Shown piece by piece: positions 24,270 to 36,110 of a DNA stretch of 64,000 bases; position 1 is the first letter of the stretch; each line of letters starts with the position of its first letter. The position numbers and the translations under genes are program-made. Source of the stretch: Thysanoteuthis rhombus (Eukaryota > Mollusca > Cephalopoda > Oegopsida > Thysanoteuthidae); the NCBI GenBank assembly GCA_963457665.1, contig OY735212.1, positions 60,513,323 to 60,577,322 on the forward strand, written 5' to 3'. The notes beneath the pieces were generated by a model that was given only the letters and a program-made list of their open reading frames with translations, made no database searches and was not told the origin of the DNA.

Positions 24270-24550
24270 AAATCCCTGGAACTCAGCTGGAATACCACTG
24301 GCTGAGAAATGCGAGAAAAGATAGTCTTTCTTAATGACACAATTATGTTGAATTCACAAAAAGCACTTTTTCTGAGGGAATAAAAAAGTGTTTCTAGATG
24401 GTGCTCAGTGGTATATTCGTGCCAATTTTCAAAATATAACCAGGAGCACCCGGAGACACACATACACACTCATAGACGCACACGAGCAAAGACAGAAGAA
24501 TCTGTAAAACCACCGGCTGGTTGGTCAGATAGGCCATTTGTAATTCAGTT
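24270..24550 (+). mobile_element. Family B element, 5' truncated
   Basis: Contains caaaaagcactttttctgag, tagatggtgctcagtggtat, aggagcacccggagacacac and ggctggttggtcagataggc. Confidence 0.55.
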
Positions 24551-24806
24551 ATGAAGACATGGCTATTGAGGATAATTACTTGAATGTGGGACATTTGCTT
24601 TAACATTTTTAGAAGTGAAAAAAATATAATTGGCAGAAATGTCATGGCATTTATTCTCAGTTTTATGGTCTAAATGTATACATCATGTCCAATGAGTCTG
24701 TTCGTCATTAACTCAGACAGGTGATCAATCAGGATGAAAGTTCAACATGTTTGACAATAAATCTATCTCAGCTGTTGCAAAGCAGGTAGCAGCTTATACA
24801 CACAAA

Positions 24807-25010
24807 ATATATATATATTCATACATACATATATATATATGATCATAAATTGAGTTATGTTATGTAGAAACTTATTTGAAATGATCTCCTGTCATTACAC
24901 GGTTAATGTATCACTCGCCCTATATAACATAAATAAAATAGACATTTAAAGAAAACAGGGCTGCTGCAGGATCGAACCTGCTACTGATAGAGTAGCTGCT
25001 TCAATATAAC
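24807..25010 (-). mobile_element. tRNA-derived SINE, left arm of head-to-head pair
   Basis: On the minus strand: partial tRNA head (gcagctactctatcagtagc, B box ggttcgatcctgc), then body, with a TA tail at about 24807-24840 on the outer left. The 5' half of the tRNA head with the A box is missing. The head meets the head of the next SINE near 25010. Confidence 0.7.
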
Positions 25011-25195
25011 TGGTGGCAGGTTCAATTCCTGTAGCAACCCCATTTTCTTTAATTGTTTATTCTATTTACATTGTCTAGGGCGAGTGATTCATTAACCATG
25101 TAATGAAGGGAGATCATTTGAAATAAGTTTCTATATAGCGCAATTTATGATCACTCTGTCAAATCATATACACCCATTTCTTAATACACACATAC

Positions 25196-25288
<93 letters not shown>

Positions 25289-25290
25289 TT
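25011..25290 (+). mobile_element. tRNA-derived SINE, right arm of head-to-head pair
   Basis: Partial head with B box ggttcaattcc and a perfect T stem, then the body attgtttattctatttacat, gcgagtgattcattaaccat, ending atttcttaata and a long (TA)n. It mirrors 24841-25010 base by base, with few mismatches. Confidence 0.7.
25191..25285. repeat. (TA)n microsatellite
   Basis: About 90 bases of TA with one TG; tail of the right-arm SINE. Confidence 0.95.
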
Positions 25291-26124
25291 TTTCACAATC
25301 CTTTGGTCTTCAGGAAAGTTTAGTATTTCAAAATTACCTTTTATGTTTTACTTTCACAATGTATTTTGTTACAGAACTTAACACTCACTGAAACTAAAAC
25401 ACAATAAGTTAAGTTTCACTATGTGTTTACTAACTTAACTAAACATATAGTGAGAGTTAAACATAACAGTTTATCTTTAAATACAAAACTCACCTAAAGA
25501 TCAAAGGATCGTGGAAAAGATCTGTTACAAGTAACCTTCAATATAAAGATAGTATGTATAAATATGAATAGTCTAGGAAGCCTTATAGCTTTAAACACAA
25601 GATATCTATAAAAAAAAGTTTCCAAAAATATATGTCATTTCAGTCACTTGTTTCCCAATATTTCTTAATGTAATTTATGTAATTTTTCAGTGATTTTTAT
25701 GTTTCACATAAATTGATATTATGGTGCAAAGTGTGAATTTTTATTGTTTACCATGTAACCGTTTTGGAGATTCAAAAACAAAAGCTATTTTGAGATAGCT
25801 CCCCAGCTGTGTTGATTAAATACCACCTCACTTTTAAGGTATGATTTTAATGTGGAGCTTTATTTAATCATTTTTAGGTCCATGTCATACTAAATTAATA
25901 TTTTATTTTATATAGGATGTTATCATAATGTATTGTATATGTATGTTATTTTATATTGCACATCATTTAATTTTTTTGAAACACAGGGTTTACTCGTGTA
26001 GATTATCCCAAAAATGTATATGATGATGAGGAATCAATAAGTATAATAACAAACATGACTCGTTTTTCATGTCACTTTTATTGAGTATCCTTGCATGTGA
26101 ATATTAAAACCATTGTCGAGATGA
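25291..26124. other. Intronic sequence, nothing recognised
   Basis: AT-rich. The pair gtttactaacttaactaaac and its surroundings form small inverted matches, but no known family. Confidence 0.4.
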
Positions 26125-26125
26125 A

Positions 26126-26384
26126 TATATATATATATATATATATATATTAGGAAATGGACATATTTCATCTGACAGAATGAATTATAAATTGCATTAT
26201 ATCATATAGAGACTTATTTGAGATGATCTCCTGTCATTACATGGTTATTGTATCATTCGCCCTAGACAACATATAGAATAAACATCAAAGAAAATGTGAC
26301 TGCCCAAAGAATCAAACCTGCTACCGATAGGGTAGCCACTACAAAATAGCGATGCAGTTACCATTGAGCTAAACAGTCACCAAT
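26126..26384 (-). mobile_element. tRNA-derived SINE with complete tRNA-like head, copy 3
   Basis: On the minus strand the head (26296-26380) opens with GTGACTG and closes with CAGTCAC, a perfect 7-bp acceptor stem. It has an A-box-like stretch (tagctcaatggtaactgc) and a B-box-like stretch (ggtttgattct). The body and a TA tail (26126-26150) follow to the left. It is the most complete head of the family in the window. The T stem has lost pairing, so this is a SINE and not a working tRNA gene. Confidence 0.7.
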
Positions 26385-26485
26385 AATCCAAAAGCCAAAA
26401 TAACCGCTTTCACACCGAATTCTCATCTCATTTATTCTCGGTCTATTTGTCTCTTTCAATGTGACAGTTATGTATTGAGAAATGG

Positions 26486-26605
26486 ACATATTTGGTCCAA
26501 CAGAATGAATTATAAATTGCATTATATCATATAGAGACAGGATATCATCTCAAAAAAATCTCTATATTATATAACGCAATTCATAATTCATATATATATT
26601 TATGA
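26486..26605. mobile_element. SINE body fragment, folded on itself
   Basis: Contains the outer body piece (aaatggacatatttggtcc, gaattataaattgcattata) and then its own inverted copy (atataacgcaattcataatt). It is a truncated head-to-head arrangement like the one at 24.8-25.3 kb. Confidence 0.5.
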
Positions 26606-26897
26606 ATGATGAATTCTAATCCAAAATAATTTCTTCCAGACTATCATTTATATGTTCTTAGTTTCTTCTTTTGAAAACTTTTGATTTTCATACTCTTTGG
26701 TGCATGAAAACAAAAAGCCCAGCACACATACACACACCAATCAGCCTTGCATCAATAAAATACAGATTATCAATCAGCCAGACAGAATGTTTGCGAATTT
26801 CTAATGACAGACACTCCATCTTGGGCTTCAGTGAATAGCACTTATTCAAACACGACTAAAGAGCGATCATTCAAAGTTAAAGGTGATTTAGTATATA

Positions 26898-27425
26898 AAC
26901 AGGTCCAGTTAGTCACTCAGTAGAAACAGTCTTATGACAACATCTTCAGGTCATGTTGGGGGTGATTAATTAGAAAATTTGAAAAAGGTGTGATCAATGA
27001 ATAAGTTATTTCTCTTGCCTTTTGTTGGGCAATGATCACAAAAAAAGAATTCTTAAAAAGCAAGTGGGCACAAACTAAGGGACAAATTTAGCATAAACTT
27101 ACATTGCAAAATGACCCCCTCCTATCATGGGGGAGGGGGATTTTGAAAAAAATTATACTTTTACATCAAAGTTTGATAGATTTAAAAACACAAACTAAGG
27201 GATCAATTTAGCATAAACCTACATTGTAAATTGAACCCCCTGCCACTAAAAACCTGAAATTTAGAAGGAAAAAAAAAAGTTTCTTCTAGACATAATAAGA
27301 AGTAAATGTTTAAATTCCCAACTCTTTAACACCATTAGTGCATTAGTGTACACATAATACATACATACATGCATGGCTAGCCAGTCAGCTGGACTGATTT
27401 AAAAACTGAAGATACAGTTTTTGAT
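26898..27425 (+). mobile_element. Family A element with internal duplication
   Basis: Starts aggtccagttagtcactcag. The 'acaaactaagggaYcaattt agcataaac' block appears twice (about 27070 and 27185), so it is a partial internal duplication or two fused copies. Ends gactgatttaaaaactgaag. Confidence 0.6.
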
Positions 27426-27514
27426 TTAGCATATAAATATCAACCAGTCTGATTGTAACTATGAATCTTGATTGAGACTAAGAATTTGTATGCCTCTCAA
27501 CTTGTATTCAGTAA

Positions 27515-27890
27515 TTAGAAACTGTCAACCAAAACTGTCATTATAGGTTTCATCATATTCAAAGTTCGGCTGGCTGGCTGGCTGGCCTGAGACGGGCACC
27601 TGCCGCAGCCATCCGGCTGGCTGGCTGGCTAGCTGGCTGGCTGGCTATGTAAAGGAACTACAAGACTTAAGATTTTAGCATTTACTCATTATGTTTAGAA
27701 AAAAATGATTTTTTGTGGTTTTCCTCCTATTATACCCCTAAATAGATTTTATAAGGGGGGAAAGGGTCAATTTACAACATAAGTTTATGCTAAATTGGTC
27801 CCTTTGTTTGAGACTGAGGGCATTTATTTATTTTTCGAAAAACATTGGTCACATGACAGTTTCTGTTGAGTGACTAACCAGACCTGTTTT
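27515..27890 (-). mobile_element. Family A element (inverted) with GGCT array
   Basis: Runs from aattagaaactgtcaaccaa to gagtgactaaccagacctg. The internal gccagccagcc block is expanded into (GGCT)n at 27567-27586 and 27615-27646, with a GC-rich 28-base stretch between. Confidence 0.65.
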
Positions 27891-28360
27891 GTTATTTCAT
27901 TATAAAAGATGTTTTAAGGATAATCAGAAAAATTCCTGACTGCATGGTTTTTGACTTAGATTTTACAAATTTTCAATCTAATCTGAAAACAAATTGAAAG
28001 TTTTTTTCTTTTTTCAATTTTTGTTTTTTTGAAATAATGATTTATTGAAGGTTCCAAATTGCTTTCTATCTAATCCTCCCAACAGATCTATCTCGTCTAA
28101 TGTGCTTCAAGCACTCAAGTCAACTTTTATCTATTTATTAGTCTCCATAAGTTATTTAATTCAGCTCAGGTTCAAATACTTGAGTCAGATAAATTATTGT
28201 CTCTTGTCAGTTGACATGATGAATCAATACTCTCTTAGCAGGTGACTTGCATATTTTCAAATGTTTTTATTAGCAAAGGTTCTTCATTTATGAGGAAAGT
28301 TATTATTCCTTATTTTAATCGATTTTGCTGTTTTTTGCTAATTTTATGATTATGTTTCAG

Positions 28361-28430
28361 ATGCTATAAACAATTACAAATTGGTACACACTACTATTAT
28401 TCAGTGCATTGGTTACTAATTCTTTCTAAG
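28361..28430 (+). CDS. Candidate exon 2, 70 bp
   Basis: The acceptor follows a long T-rich run and ends tatgtttcag; the donor is gtatgt, close to consensus. One base (A) completes the codon left by the exon at 9279-9362. Then 23 codons read CYKQLQIGTHYYYSVHW then LLILSK and end on a codon border. The other frames have stops. The peptide is rich in Tyr and Leu and looks like part of a helix bundle. The 19-kb intron before it is made almost entirely of repeats, and a missed symmetric exon inside it cannot be excluded. Confidence 0.6.
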
Positions 28431-28477
28431 GTATGTTTGGTATGTTAGAAGAAAAAAGACATAAGATATAAAAATAA

Positions 28478-28740
28478 CTAGCATTCCAATGGAAATTATG
28501 AATCACCACTGCCCATATATGCTCATTTTTATCACATAAATTCAGCATAAATTTATATTGTAAATTAAACTCTCCACTTAAAATTCAGGGTTGCAAACTT
28601 TTCAAAAAAAAAAAACATTGAAATAAACAGTTTTACCACTCTTTGAAAAGTTTGGTATGCAGAATTTAAAGTTTTTATTCTAAACATTTAGAGCTGATAC
28701 ATAGATACATAGACACATATATATGTCAGAACCCATGAAG
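28478..28740 (+). repeat. Repeat shared with 56483-56660
   Basis: Opens with actagcattccaatggaaat, tatgaatcaccactgcccat. The start matches 56483. It also carries family-A-like 'cagcataaatttatattgta' and ends in a short run of cata repeats. Confidence 0.4.
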
Positions 28741-29221
28741 ACCCTACAACAGTACCTAAACCAGTGTTGTGAGTAGTGGTGATTAGAAGTTTCTTTGACT
28801 ATTTTCATTATAATGGCTAAAATTTACTCTTGAAACCATTTTGGAAGGAATCAAGATTTGATTAATAAGATTGTGGTTAATTTATAAGTATTTTTGTTTT
28901 TATTTCCCCTCATCCTTTGGAGAATTTTGTTCTGAGAATGATGCAAATAGACTATAATGATGATTGGGATAATGACAAAATAACACTTTTTTGTTAATCA
29001 AAATATAAATAACCAACAAAAACATGTAAAAAAAGTCTTTGTATTGAACTTATTTGAACAAGGACATGCGAATATGATGGATTTGAATCATGAACAATAA
29101 GATCTTATTGTTTTGTTTTTAAATTTGAATTTTCCCTCTTTTGTTAAAAAAGAGAAGAGTTTTACTGATCAACTCAGAGAATTGAAGCCAGAGACAAAAT
29201 GGTTCATATCGATACAGTCAA

Positions 29222-29765
29222 CCATTTGGCAAACCTACCAACTCTCACGGTTTTGTCATGTGTCACATGATTGTTACTTTGATCTCAAGATCTCACGATT
29301 CCGTGTCCATTACACTCTGTTTTTAACATTTTTTCTTGTAAACTTTCAAGAACAACCATTTCAAACAATTTTAACAACTTTTCATCAATTCTTTTGTAAC
29401 CGGTTCATTTGATTGAAACATTCTTACATTTGCATTTACATTACATGTAATATTGTTGCCTATTTCCTATGTTGTTTAAATACTTTGTATAGCTGCAGAC
29501 TGAGCTGTAAGAATTTAAGTTGTCTGAGATCCTGAGTCACGAATGGTAACCAGATGATGACCTTAGGAAAAAAAAGCGAAGAATTCAACAGTCAATGATA
29601 ACAATACTCATAAGAATCGATGTTCTAATTAAAGAATTGACATTTAAGGAAGAATTAAATCTTGTTTTACTTATTTTCATGTTTTTTTAGCATCTCTCAA
29701 AGATCTTGAGATTTTTTGTAAAGAAATTCAGATTTTTGCATTTCAGCAGTTGGCAAGTGTGCATT
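29222..29765 (+). mobile_element. Family D element, copy 2
   Basis: The better copy of the element also found at 11140-11640. Starts caaacctaccaactctcacg and ends gcatttcagcagttggcaag. The plus-strand open frame 29113-29412 over its start is incidental. Confidence 0.55.
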
Positions 29766-30009
29766 AGGGTTTAACTTGATGATAAAAATGATTTTGAGTC
29801 AGAATATTGATTTCATTAACTGCAAATGAATAGCAGGTGCAGACATTTTGGAAATTTTTGATTAAACAGCTTGTTGCTAAAAACATTGAAAAAGAAAATT
29901 AGCCACCTCAAACTACAGCTAATTGCATCAGAAACAATGTAAAATAATTGATTTCTCTTCACCACGAAATGAGCAAATCTATCTGACTGGTTGTATTTTT
30001 TCTACTTAG

Positions 30010-30066
30010 ATCAGTGGTGTGAATTTCTATATAGAATTTCTCAGAACACATTTGTTGTTAGAGATC
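30010..30066 (+). CDS. Candidate exon 3, 57 bp
   Basis: The acceptor is strong (attttttctacttag at 30009); the donor is gtatga at 30067. The phase 0 frame reads ISGVNFYIEFL then RTHLLLEI, 19 codons, and matches the phase 0 ends of both neighbours. If the donor is ignored, the same frame stops at the TGA inside gtatga, which agrees with splicing there. A second frame of this stretch is also open for 33 codons up to a TAA, but it does not fit the neighbouring phases. The donor is weaker than the others. Confidence 0.55.
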
Positions 30067-30546
30067 GTATGAAAGCATTGGCTGCTGATAATAATAGTGG
30101 GATCAGTGAATAATTAAGCAATATTTTTATGGAATATGTTGCTGAACATGGTTGACCAACTTCAATATCTTTTTGATTTATTGAGTCACTACAGGAACAT
30201 TTTGCTTCTTATATTACTCTGATAGCAGACGCAGAATGAGTTCATTAAATCTCAAAAACAAAAGGCTAATTATGCATAGAAATCAGCCCTGAAATTAAAG
30301 TTAGGCAATTAGTTGGCTTTATTAGTTGGCTCATGGAAAAGGAAAATATATTTTCATCTTTAATGTTTTTACCTTATTCATAAGAAGCTGGTTGTAAGAT
30401 TAATTTTTGGAAGGATGCAAATATGCAGTACTGCAGTTACTGATCTGCAAACTTGTATTTGATGAAATCCAAGTTTTAGACTTAGATTGATATTTCTAGT
30501 TATTTAAAACAATAACACTTACCTGACTTCATTTTTTTTCAATCAG

Positions 30547-30603
30547 TTTATTGAAACAATCATGAATATACCTGCAGATACAATGCCAAATAAATTCGGT
30601 CAG
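30547..30603 (+). CDS. Candidate exon 4, 57 bp
   Basis: The acceptor is an eight-T run ending caatcag; the donor is gtaaga directly after CAG. Only phase 0 is open, reading FIETIMNIPA then DTMPNKFGQ, 19 codons. The following intron is just 81 bases, and the next exon also starts in phase 0. Exons 3, 4 and 5 lie within 750 bases of each other. Confidence 0.65.
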
Positions 30604-30684
30604 GTAAGAAAAAGCATTTCATCAGGAGTTATTATATTTTGCTGGAACACTCAAGTAAGATTTTCCTAAACCCTTTATCTACAG

Positions 30685-30749
30685 CAACAAGTACATTTAG
30701 ATATTTGTTATGAAAATAGCCTCATCCAAGACACTAAGTCTGGAAAGAG
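30685..30749 (+). CDS. Candidate exon 5, 65 bp
   Basis: The acceptor is a CT-rich stretch ending ttatctacag; the donor is gtaaat after AAAGAG. Phase 0 reads QQVHLDICYENSLIQ then DTKSGK, 21 codons, leaving AG. That AG plus the T that opens the next exon gives Ser (AGT). The peptide is polar, probably a loop or surface segment between helices. Confidence 0.65.
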
Positions 30750-31908
30750 GTAAATTTCTTTCCAGAGATAATAAATGTTGAGATTTTGATATAAACCGTC
30801 CTAGAAGACAATGAATTTTGCATTTCATGCCCCCAAATCTACCCTCTTTTATAAGAGGGGCACACATGATTCACATTCTGCACTCAGCAGAATATTGGCT
30901 TTTCCAAACACTTTGCACAGCAACCATTTTACTTATGTACATACGCATACATATACACACTAACATACAAACCAACGCTTTGGTTTCTCTACTTCCTTCA
31001 TATGCATATGACCATTCTTAACTACAATTGAATAATATACGCTTATATAACTACATTGAACTATCAACATTGCTCTAACAAGTTGTAAACAACTTCATAT
31101 TTCACACAAATTTCAATAAATACGTTCTTGGTTATCTTAAATTTTGATCTTAATCTCATTTCGTTTCATGCACATTTTTAATGTAATGTTCACAATGCAT
31201 TACAACTTGCATTTACTATCTAATTAGATATCACTAACCACTCAGCTGCTTTCCCATTTTTGTACCTACAGCTATTAACAAAAGAAAGGGTCTAATCTGT
31301 CTCCTCTCTCTCGTCTAAAAAGTTAACCCTTTCATCCTTTTCCTGAATGGATTATTACCATAATCAGCAGCCAGCCATGAAGAATTAACTTTTCCATGAT
31401 TGAAACTACTACTGATTTTATGCTTTATACAAAATAGTAAGATTACAATTCAATAATAGTTAGTTTAATAGTTATTTAATTAGAATTAGATACTGACAAT
31501 TTAATCAACTTAACTAAGAACCACTATAGACTTTAGCAACTAAAAATAATGATATATGGTTAGATGACCCAGAATTATTTATAAAACAATTACACAAGAT
31601 CTCAATGATTGCAATTCTTCAACTCAGCATAAAAGCTTTTCTTCTTGTTTCATAGACTGATAGAACCATTTGAAATGTTTTCATTTTCCTTATAAGAGTG
31701 CAAAATTACTGAGTTGATTCATTAGTAGAGTGTATCTTTCATTTGGCAATAATTAATTCAGCTCAGAACTTCAATAATATCCTCATAATATGAAATTAAT
31801 TATGCTATTAGTAAATTATGTAAAAGAGATCAATTTTAGTCTGGTTATCTCAATTTTTTCCTTTTACCAATTTTTATTTTGGTTTCTGTAAGATCTCTTC
31901 TCCTGCAG

Positions 31909-32019
31909 TATCAAAGAAACAGATGAAGTGTATAATGGCTCAGTATTTCGGAAAATACAAAAGTTCCTTCTGAAGCAATGTGGAATATTCAAAAGATGTA
32001 CAGCAATGATATTCTCAAG
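31909..32019 (+). CDS. Candidate exon 6, 111 bp
   Basis: This is the longest and clearest exon. The acceptor has an extended pyrimidine tract ending tctcctgcag at 31908; the donor is gtgaga at 32020. One base completes a codon, then 36 codons read IKETDEVYNGSVFRKIQKF, then LLKQCGIFK and RCTAMIFS, leaving AG. Both other frames contain stops. The exon is symmetric (phase 2 to 2). The segment from VFRKIQKFLLKQC onward looks like an amphipathic basic helix with Cys residues. No zinc-binding spacing is evident. Confidence 0.75.
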
Positions 32020-32261
32020 GTGAGAGAATATTGAGTTCACATCGTGTGACTACAAACTGACATGCAATTTGCACTAGATGCAATGTTAAGCTGTATAATA
32101 ACTTGCAGCGAGTTGATAAGTATGTGCTTTGACAATCAAATTTTAATCCAATAATAGAAAATATATTCATCTTAATGAAAGACAGTCATGGAGATAACAT
32201 TAGTCATGTGTGGCTCCTAATCAGTGTAAATGATATCAGCAAAAAGAAATAATCAAATCAT

Positions 32262-32618
32262 CCTAGCCACACAAATGGCCCGCCAGACTGACCAGCTAAG
32301 TGGGTTACAGATTCTTGTCTCCTTGCTTGTCCGTGTGTGTGTGTGTGTGTGTGTATGACTCTATATTTTGAGGGCTACAATCTTGAAAGTTTTCATGAAC
32401 ACTCAAAAAAAGCCTTTTTAGTTTTTTCAAAAAAGTGCTTTTTGGGAATCTCTAAAGTCATTTTGAACCAACAATGTCCAAATCTTGAGTTCTTTTTTTT
32501 TTTTTCAAAATTTTACTCAGAAGATCTATTTTTCTTAGATAATTATTGATAAAAGATATAATTTCTTAGATAATTACCTATGGTACATACACAGGCTATG
32601 GTGGTTCATTTATGCCAG
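32262..32618 (-). mobile_element. Family B element (inverted)
   Basis: Runs from caaatcatcctagccacaca to caggctatggtggttcattt, with a (GT)n run at 32333-32355. It lies just downstream of exon 6. Confidence 0.65.
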
Positions 32619-32619
32619 G

Positions 32620-33320
32620 CATGGATATTTTGGTCTTCTTTAGTTTATTTAGAAATTTCCTTTTCAAATGCTAAAGGCTACTTCTATTGATTTTGAGTAT
32701 AGTTCTCTCATTAGCTTATCACTGTCTATGTTTTTTGTGATTGGATGGCATTAGGAACCTTAAGTCCTCACTTATTTCATTCAAAACAATTGCTTTTGAC
32801 TTTATTGTGACAGCTATTATATCAGTATGCATTTTTTTAATTGTCAAGATTGGTGTCTTTTTGTTTATTGATTTCAACGTTGAAGATAGAAGAAAATAAG
32901 CAAAATTTTTGGCATATTATGCTATTTTATTTTAAGAGTAAAAATATGACTTAAATACAAAAAGATTTGCGCAGTTTATGGATGAAGTACTATGATTATC
33001 AAACTTGACAAAAGTAGTTCACAAAGTTTTGTGCTGGATATTTATCACTGAACGTTGAGATTGATAGCAACCAAATCAAGATATTATTCGAGAATAATCA
33101 ATACTGATTTGAATCAGATTAAAAACAAAATAGCTTCCAACAACTATAACAACTAACCATATAACCCCTGATCATGATATTTCAGTTGATACCAAACACT
33201 TTTATTTGTAAGCCTCATCATGACGATGCCAGACTCATTGGATGCCATCAGACCAAAAAAAGTTGATTTCCATTTCATCTGAACACAATAGAGTTTGCAA
33301 AGGAGAATAAGAATCAGAAT
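32620..33320. other. Intronic sequence, mostly unassigned
   Basis: Nothing recognised except that the last part may belong to the Tc1-like element that follows. Confidence 0.4.
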
Positions 33321-33329
33321 TCAACATTT

Positions 33330-33985
33330 TGTAGTCAGATGAAACAAAAGCCAACCCACTTGAATCTGATTCCATCCAATGAGTTTGGCGTCATTATGAA
33401 GAAGCGGACAAGGATAAGTGTTTGGCATCAACAGATAGACATGATGGTGGAAACGTCACGGTCTGGGGTTATATGAGGTGTAATAGTACAGGTGAGTTTC
33501 ATTTCATTGACAGGATCATGAATGCTGAAGGTTACATCAATACATAGAAAAAAAGCATGTCATCTTCAGTCAGACATTTTGGAAGAACAGTGGTGTTTCA
33601 GCACGACAATGATTAAAAACATATCAACTAAAAAACAGCAGAGTTTTTGAAGAGACAAAAGGTAAAAGAGTTTTACTGGCCAGGCATGGGTCCAGATTCA
33701 AGTTCTATCCAACAATTGTGGAATGCAATAAAAACAAAAAGTAAAAGAACCATGACAATCTCACAAGATGGATTTAGAAGGTTGAATATTGCCGGAGTGG
33801 AGAAACATTCCAGTGGCTGTTTGAACAAATCTAGTGAAGTCAATTTAGTCAAGACTACAAACAATAATGAAAAATGAAAAAAAGGTCACACCAGATATCG
33901 ATGCTGATAAACTTTTTTTGTATGAGATGTTGGGGTGGTCATATTAATATTTATATTTTTGGTTACAGACTTTCAATGCTCTAGA
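33330..33985 (+). mobile_element. Tc1-like transposon remnant
   Basis: Frameshifted coding for a Tc1-family DDE transposase: a HDGGNVTVWGYMRC stretch, FHFIDRIMNAEGYIN, a QHDND-KHIN stretch with a stop, and EFLKRQKVKEFYWPGMGPDS, then IQQLWNAIK. These are the family's GGGSVMVWG, QDNDPKHT and WPxxSPDLNPIExLW landmarks. The catalytic residues are partly altered (PDSSSIQ replaces PDLNPIE), and the element is dead. Confidence 0.7.
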
Positions 33986-34017
33986 GTTTGGTAATAAAAG
34001 ATAACTAAGAATATCCA

Positions 34018-34802
34018 TTTTGATTGTGTAATGCTCCATTAGAAAAAATAAAATCCTGGTACATTTCGTTAGATGAACTAAACAAAGAGAGCAAGAAAGT
34101 CGGCCTACACATGAACTTCAGCAAGACAAAGATCATGTACAACAACCACATCGGAGATAAGAACATTGAAATCAGAATCAAAGACACAGAACTGGAGAAA
34201 GCCAATCACTACATCTACCTCAGACAACGAATCTCCATGAGACCCTCAAAAGAAGAAGAAATCAAGCGAAGAATCACACTAGAATGGCAAGACTTTGGCA
34301 GAGCAAGCTCAACTTTCAAAAATAAGAAGATCCCATTAATCCTAAAAAGAAGGAAGTATAACCAATGCATCCTCCCAATAGTCATTAATGGAGCTGAAAC
34401 ATGGAACCTAACCAAGAGACAGATCCGCAAATTGAGAACTATGCAACGTGCATATGAGAAAATCATGCTAGGCGTCACATGGAGAGACCACAAAACAGCA
34501 CAGTACATCCAGGAAAAGACAAGAGTCAGGGACATCATAGAATCCATTAAAAAGCTCAAATGGCAGTGGGCTGGCCACGTTGCACAAATGGCAGAAACCC
34601 AATAGACATTGCGACTCACGTCATGGATCCCCCGAGATCACATGCGCAACTGAGGCCGGTAGAATATTAGATGGAGAGATGAGCTAGACAAATTCAGAAA
34701 GTACTGGCTCCGTGACGCCCATGATAGAGAAGTGGGGCGAATCCCGGGGAAGGTCTATGTCTAACGATGGACGTTGGAAGACTGATGATGATGATGACAT
34801 TT
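34018..34802 (+). mobile_element. RTE-like LINE fragment, 3' end
   Basis: Encodes the end of the reverse transcriptase and the C-terminal region: LDELNKESKKVGLHMNFSKT, KIMYNN, then KANHYIYLRQRIS, VINGAETWNLTKRQIRKLR, MQRAYEKIMLGVTWRDH and KWQWAGHVAQM. After a stop it continues in a WRDELDKF, RDAHDREV-type tail and ends in a (GAT)n run at 34785-34799. This is the hallmark of RTE-type LINEs common in animals. It lacks the endonuclease and catalytic RT core. Confidence 0.8.
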
Positions 34803-35249
34803 CTTTTATAATCAACTTTTTACAAAAAATTGGTTGGGCTACACTTGTGGGCGATACTGTATACATAAACTCAAGAGATATGAGATGGTTCTATTAAATT
34901 CAGATATCTTTTAGATTAATGCCTTCATCTTTGTAATTCTCTTGATTACTATGTTTCACCTAATATGATCCAACATCATTATCAGGCATCATAAGCTGTC
35001 ATAGTCTTCTTATCAATTGCTCAAATGGGAATGAGACTGTTCTGTCATGCCATCAACTTGGTATTATCAGAATCCCCAGAGAGAAAGAAAATCATAATCA
35101 ATGGCTACCAAACCTGGTGTACTGACCAATGCACTATGAACACATGATTGTATCAAAGTCTGCACTTGTTGTCCAAACATATATTTGATAATTCCATGTC
35201 CACTAATGTCTCATTATTTCAATATTGAATCATATTTCTTCGGTTAATA

Positions 35250-35662
35250 TTAGAAATCATCAACCAAAACTGTCTAAATAGGTTTCTTTCAGTTTTTTAG
35301 TAGGATAGGCTGGCTAGTTGGCTATGCATGCATTTATGTATCATGTTTATGAGCTGCACCAATGGAGCTAAAAGGATGAAAATTTCAACATTTACTCCTT
35401 ATCACATCTTGAGAAACTTTCTTTTTTTTCTCTGAATTCCCCCAAATACATTTTTAGAGTGAGGTTCAGTTTGCAGTGTAAGTTTATGCTAAATTGATCA
35501 CTTAGCTTGTGTCTGCGCATTTTTTGAAAATTCAGATTTTTCAGTGATCACAACCAAATAAAAGGCGAAAACTGTAACATATTCATTGATCACCCCGACA
35601 TGTCATGCTGCCAAAAGATGTGGGTTATGTAATGTTTCTATTGAGTGATTTTTCCAAGCTGT
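35250..35662 (-). mobile_element. Family A element (inverted)
   Basis: Runs from attagaaatcatcaaccaaa through gcatgcatttatgtatcatg to gtgatttttccaagctg. Confidence 0.6.
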
Positions 35663-36110
35663 TTTTTTTAAATTTACACCTGCTATTCTTTCTCAATAAC
35701 TTTGGTTACAGCTAAACCATTTGTAATCAAGATACAAACCAAAAACCAATTTTTCCAATGGAAAAAATTGGAAATAAAAAACATGGTTATTCATATCTAT
35801 ATTTCTAATTTCCAATTTTTTTCTCAAATCTTTAAAACTCCTATTTTGTAAGGTTGTATTCTAATATCGATATTTTTTGTATTTTAGAAATCATCATTAA
35901 TAAATACTCGCTCATTTTATTTGTGTTACTTAATTCAAAAGATTAAAATGATAATCCTCTCCAGTGGTATAGCTAGATAGTTATGCTTATAGTGACTCAC
36001 ACAAAAAAGTAACACTCCATAAACTTAATAAAAGTCTTGAATTTATGATTTTGAAAGAATTTTTTGAAATTCAGATATCCAAGTAATTGTTTGAAAATAA
36101 AATCACTATG

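Noticed and set aside
26296-26380. Functional tRNA gene
   Set aside because: Despite a perfect acceptor stem, the T stem is unpaired and the unit is joined to a SINE body with a TA tail seen in other copies.
30010-30112. Alternative frame reading QWCEFLYRISQ and on to a TAA
   Set aside because: Its phases do not match the neighbouring exons, whereas the phase 0 reading with a donor at 30067 does.
34215-34619. Minus-strand open frame of 134 codons
   Set aside because: It lies antisense to the RTE-like LINE coding remnant, which has the recognisable motifs.
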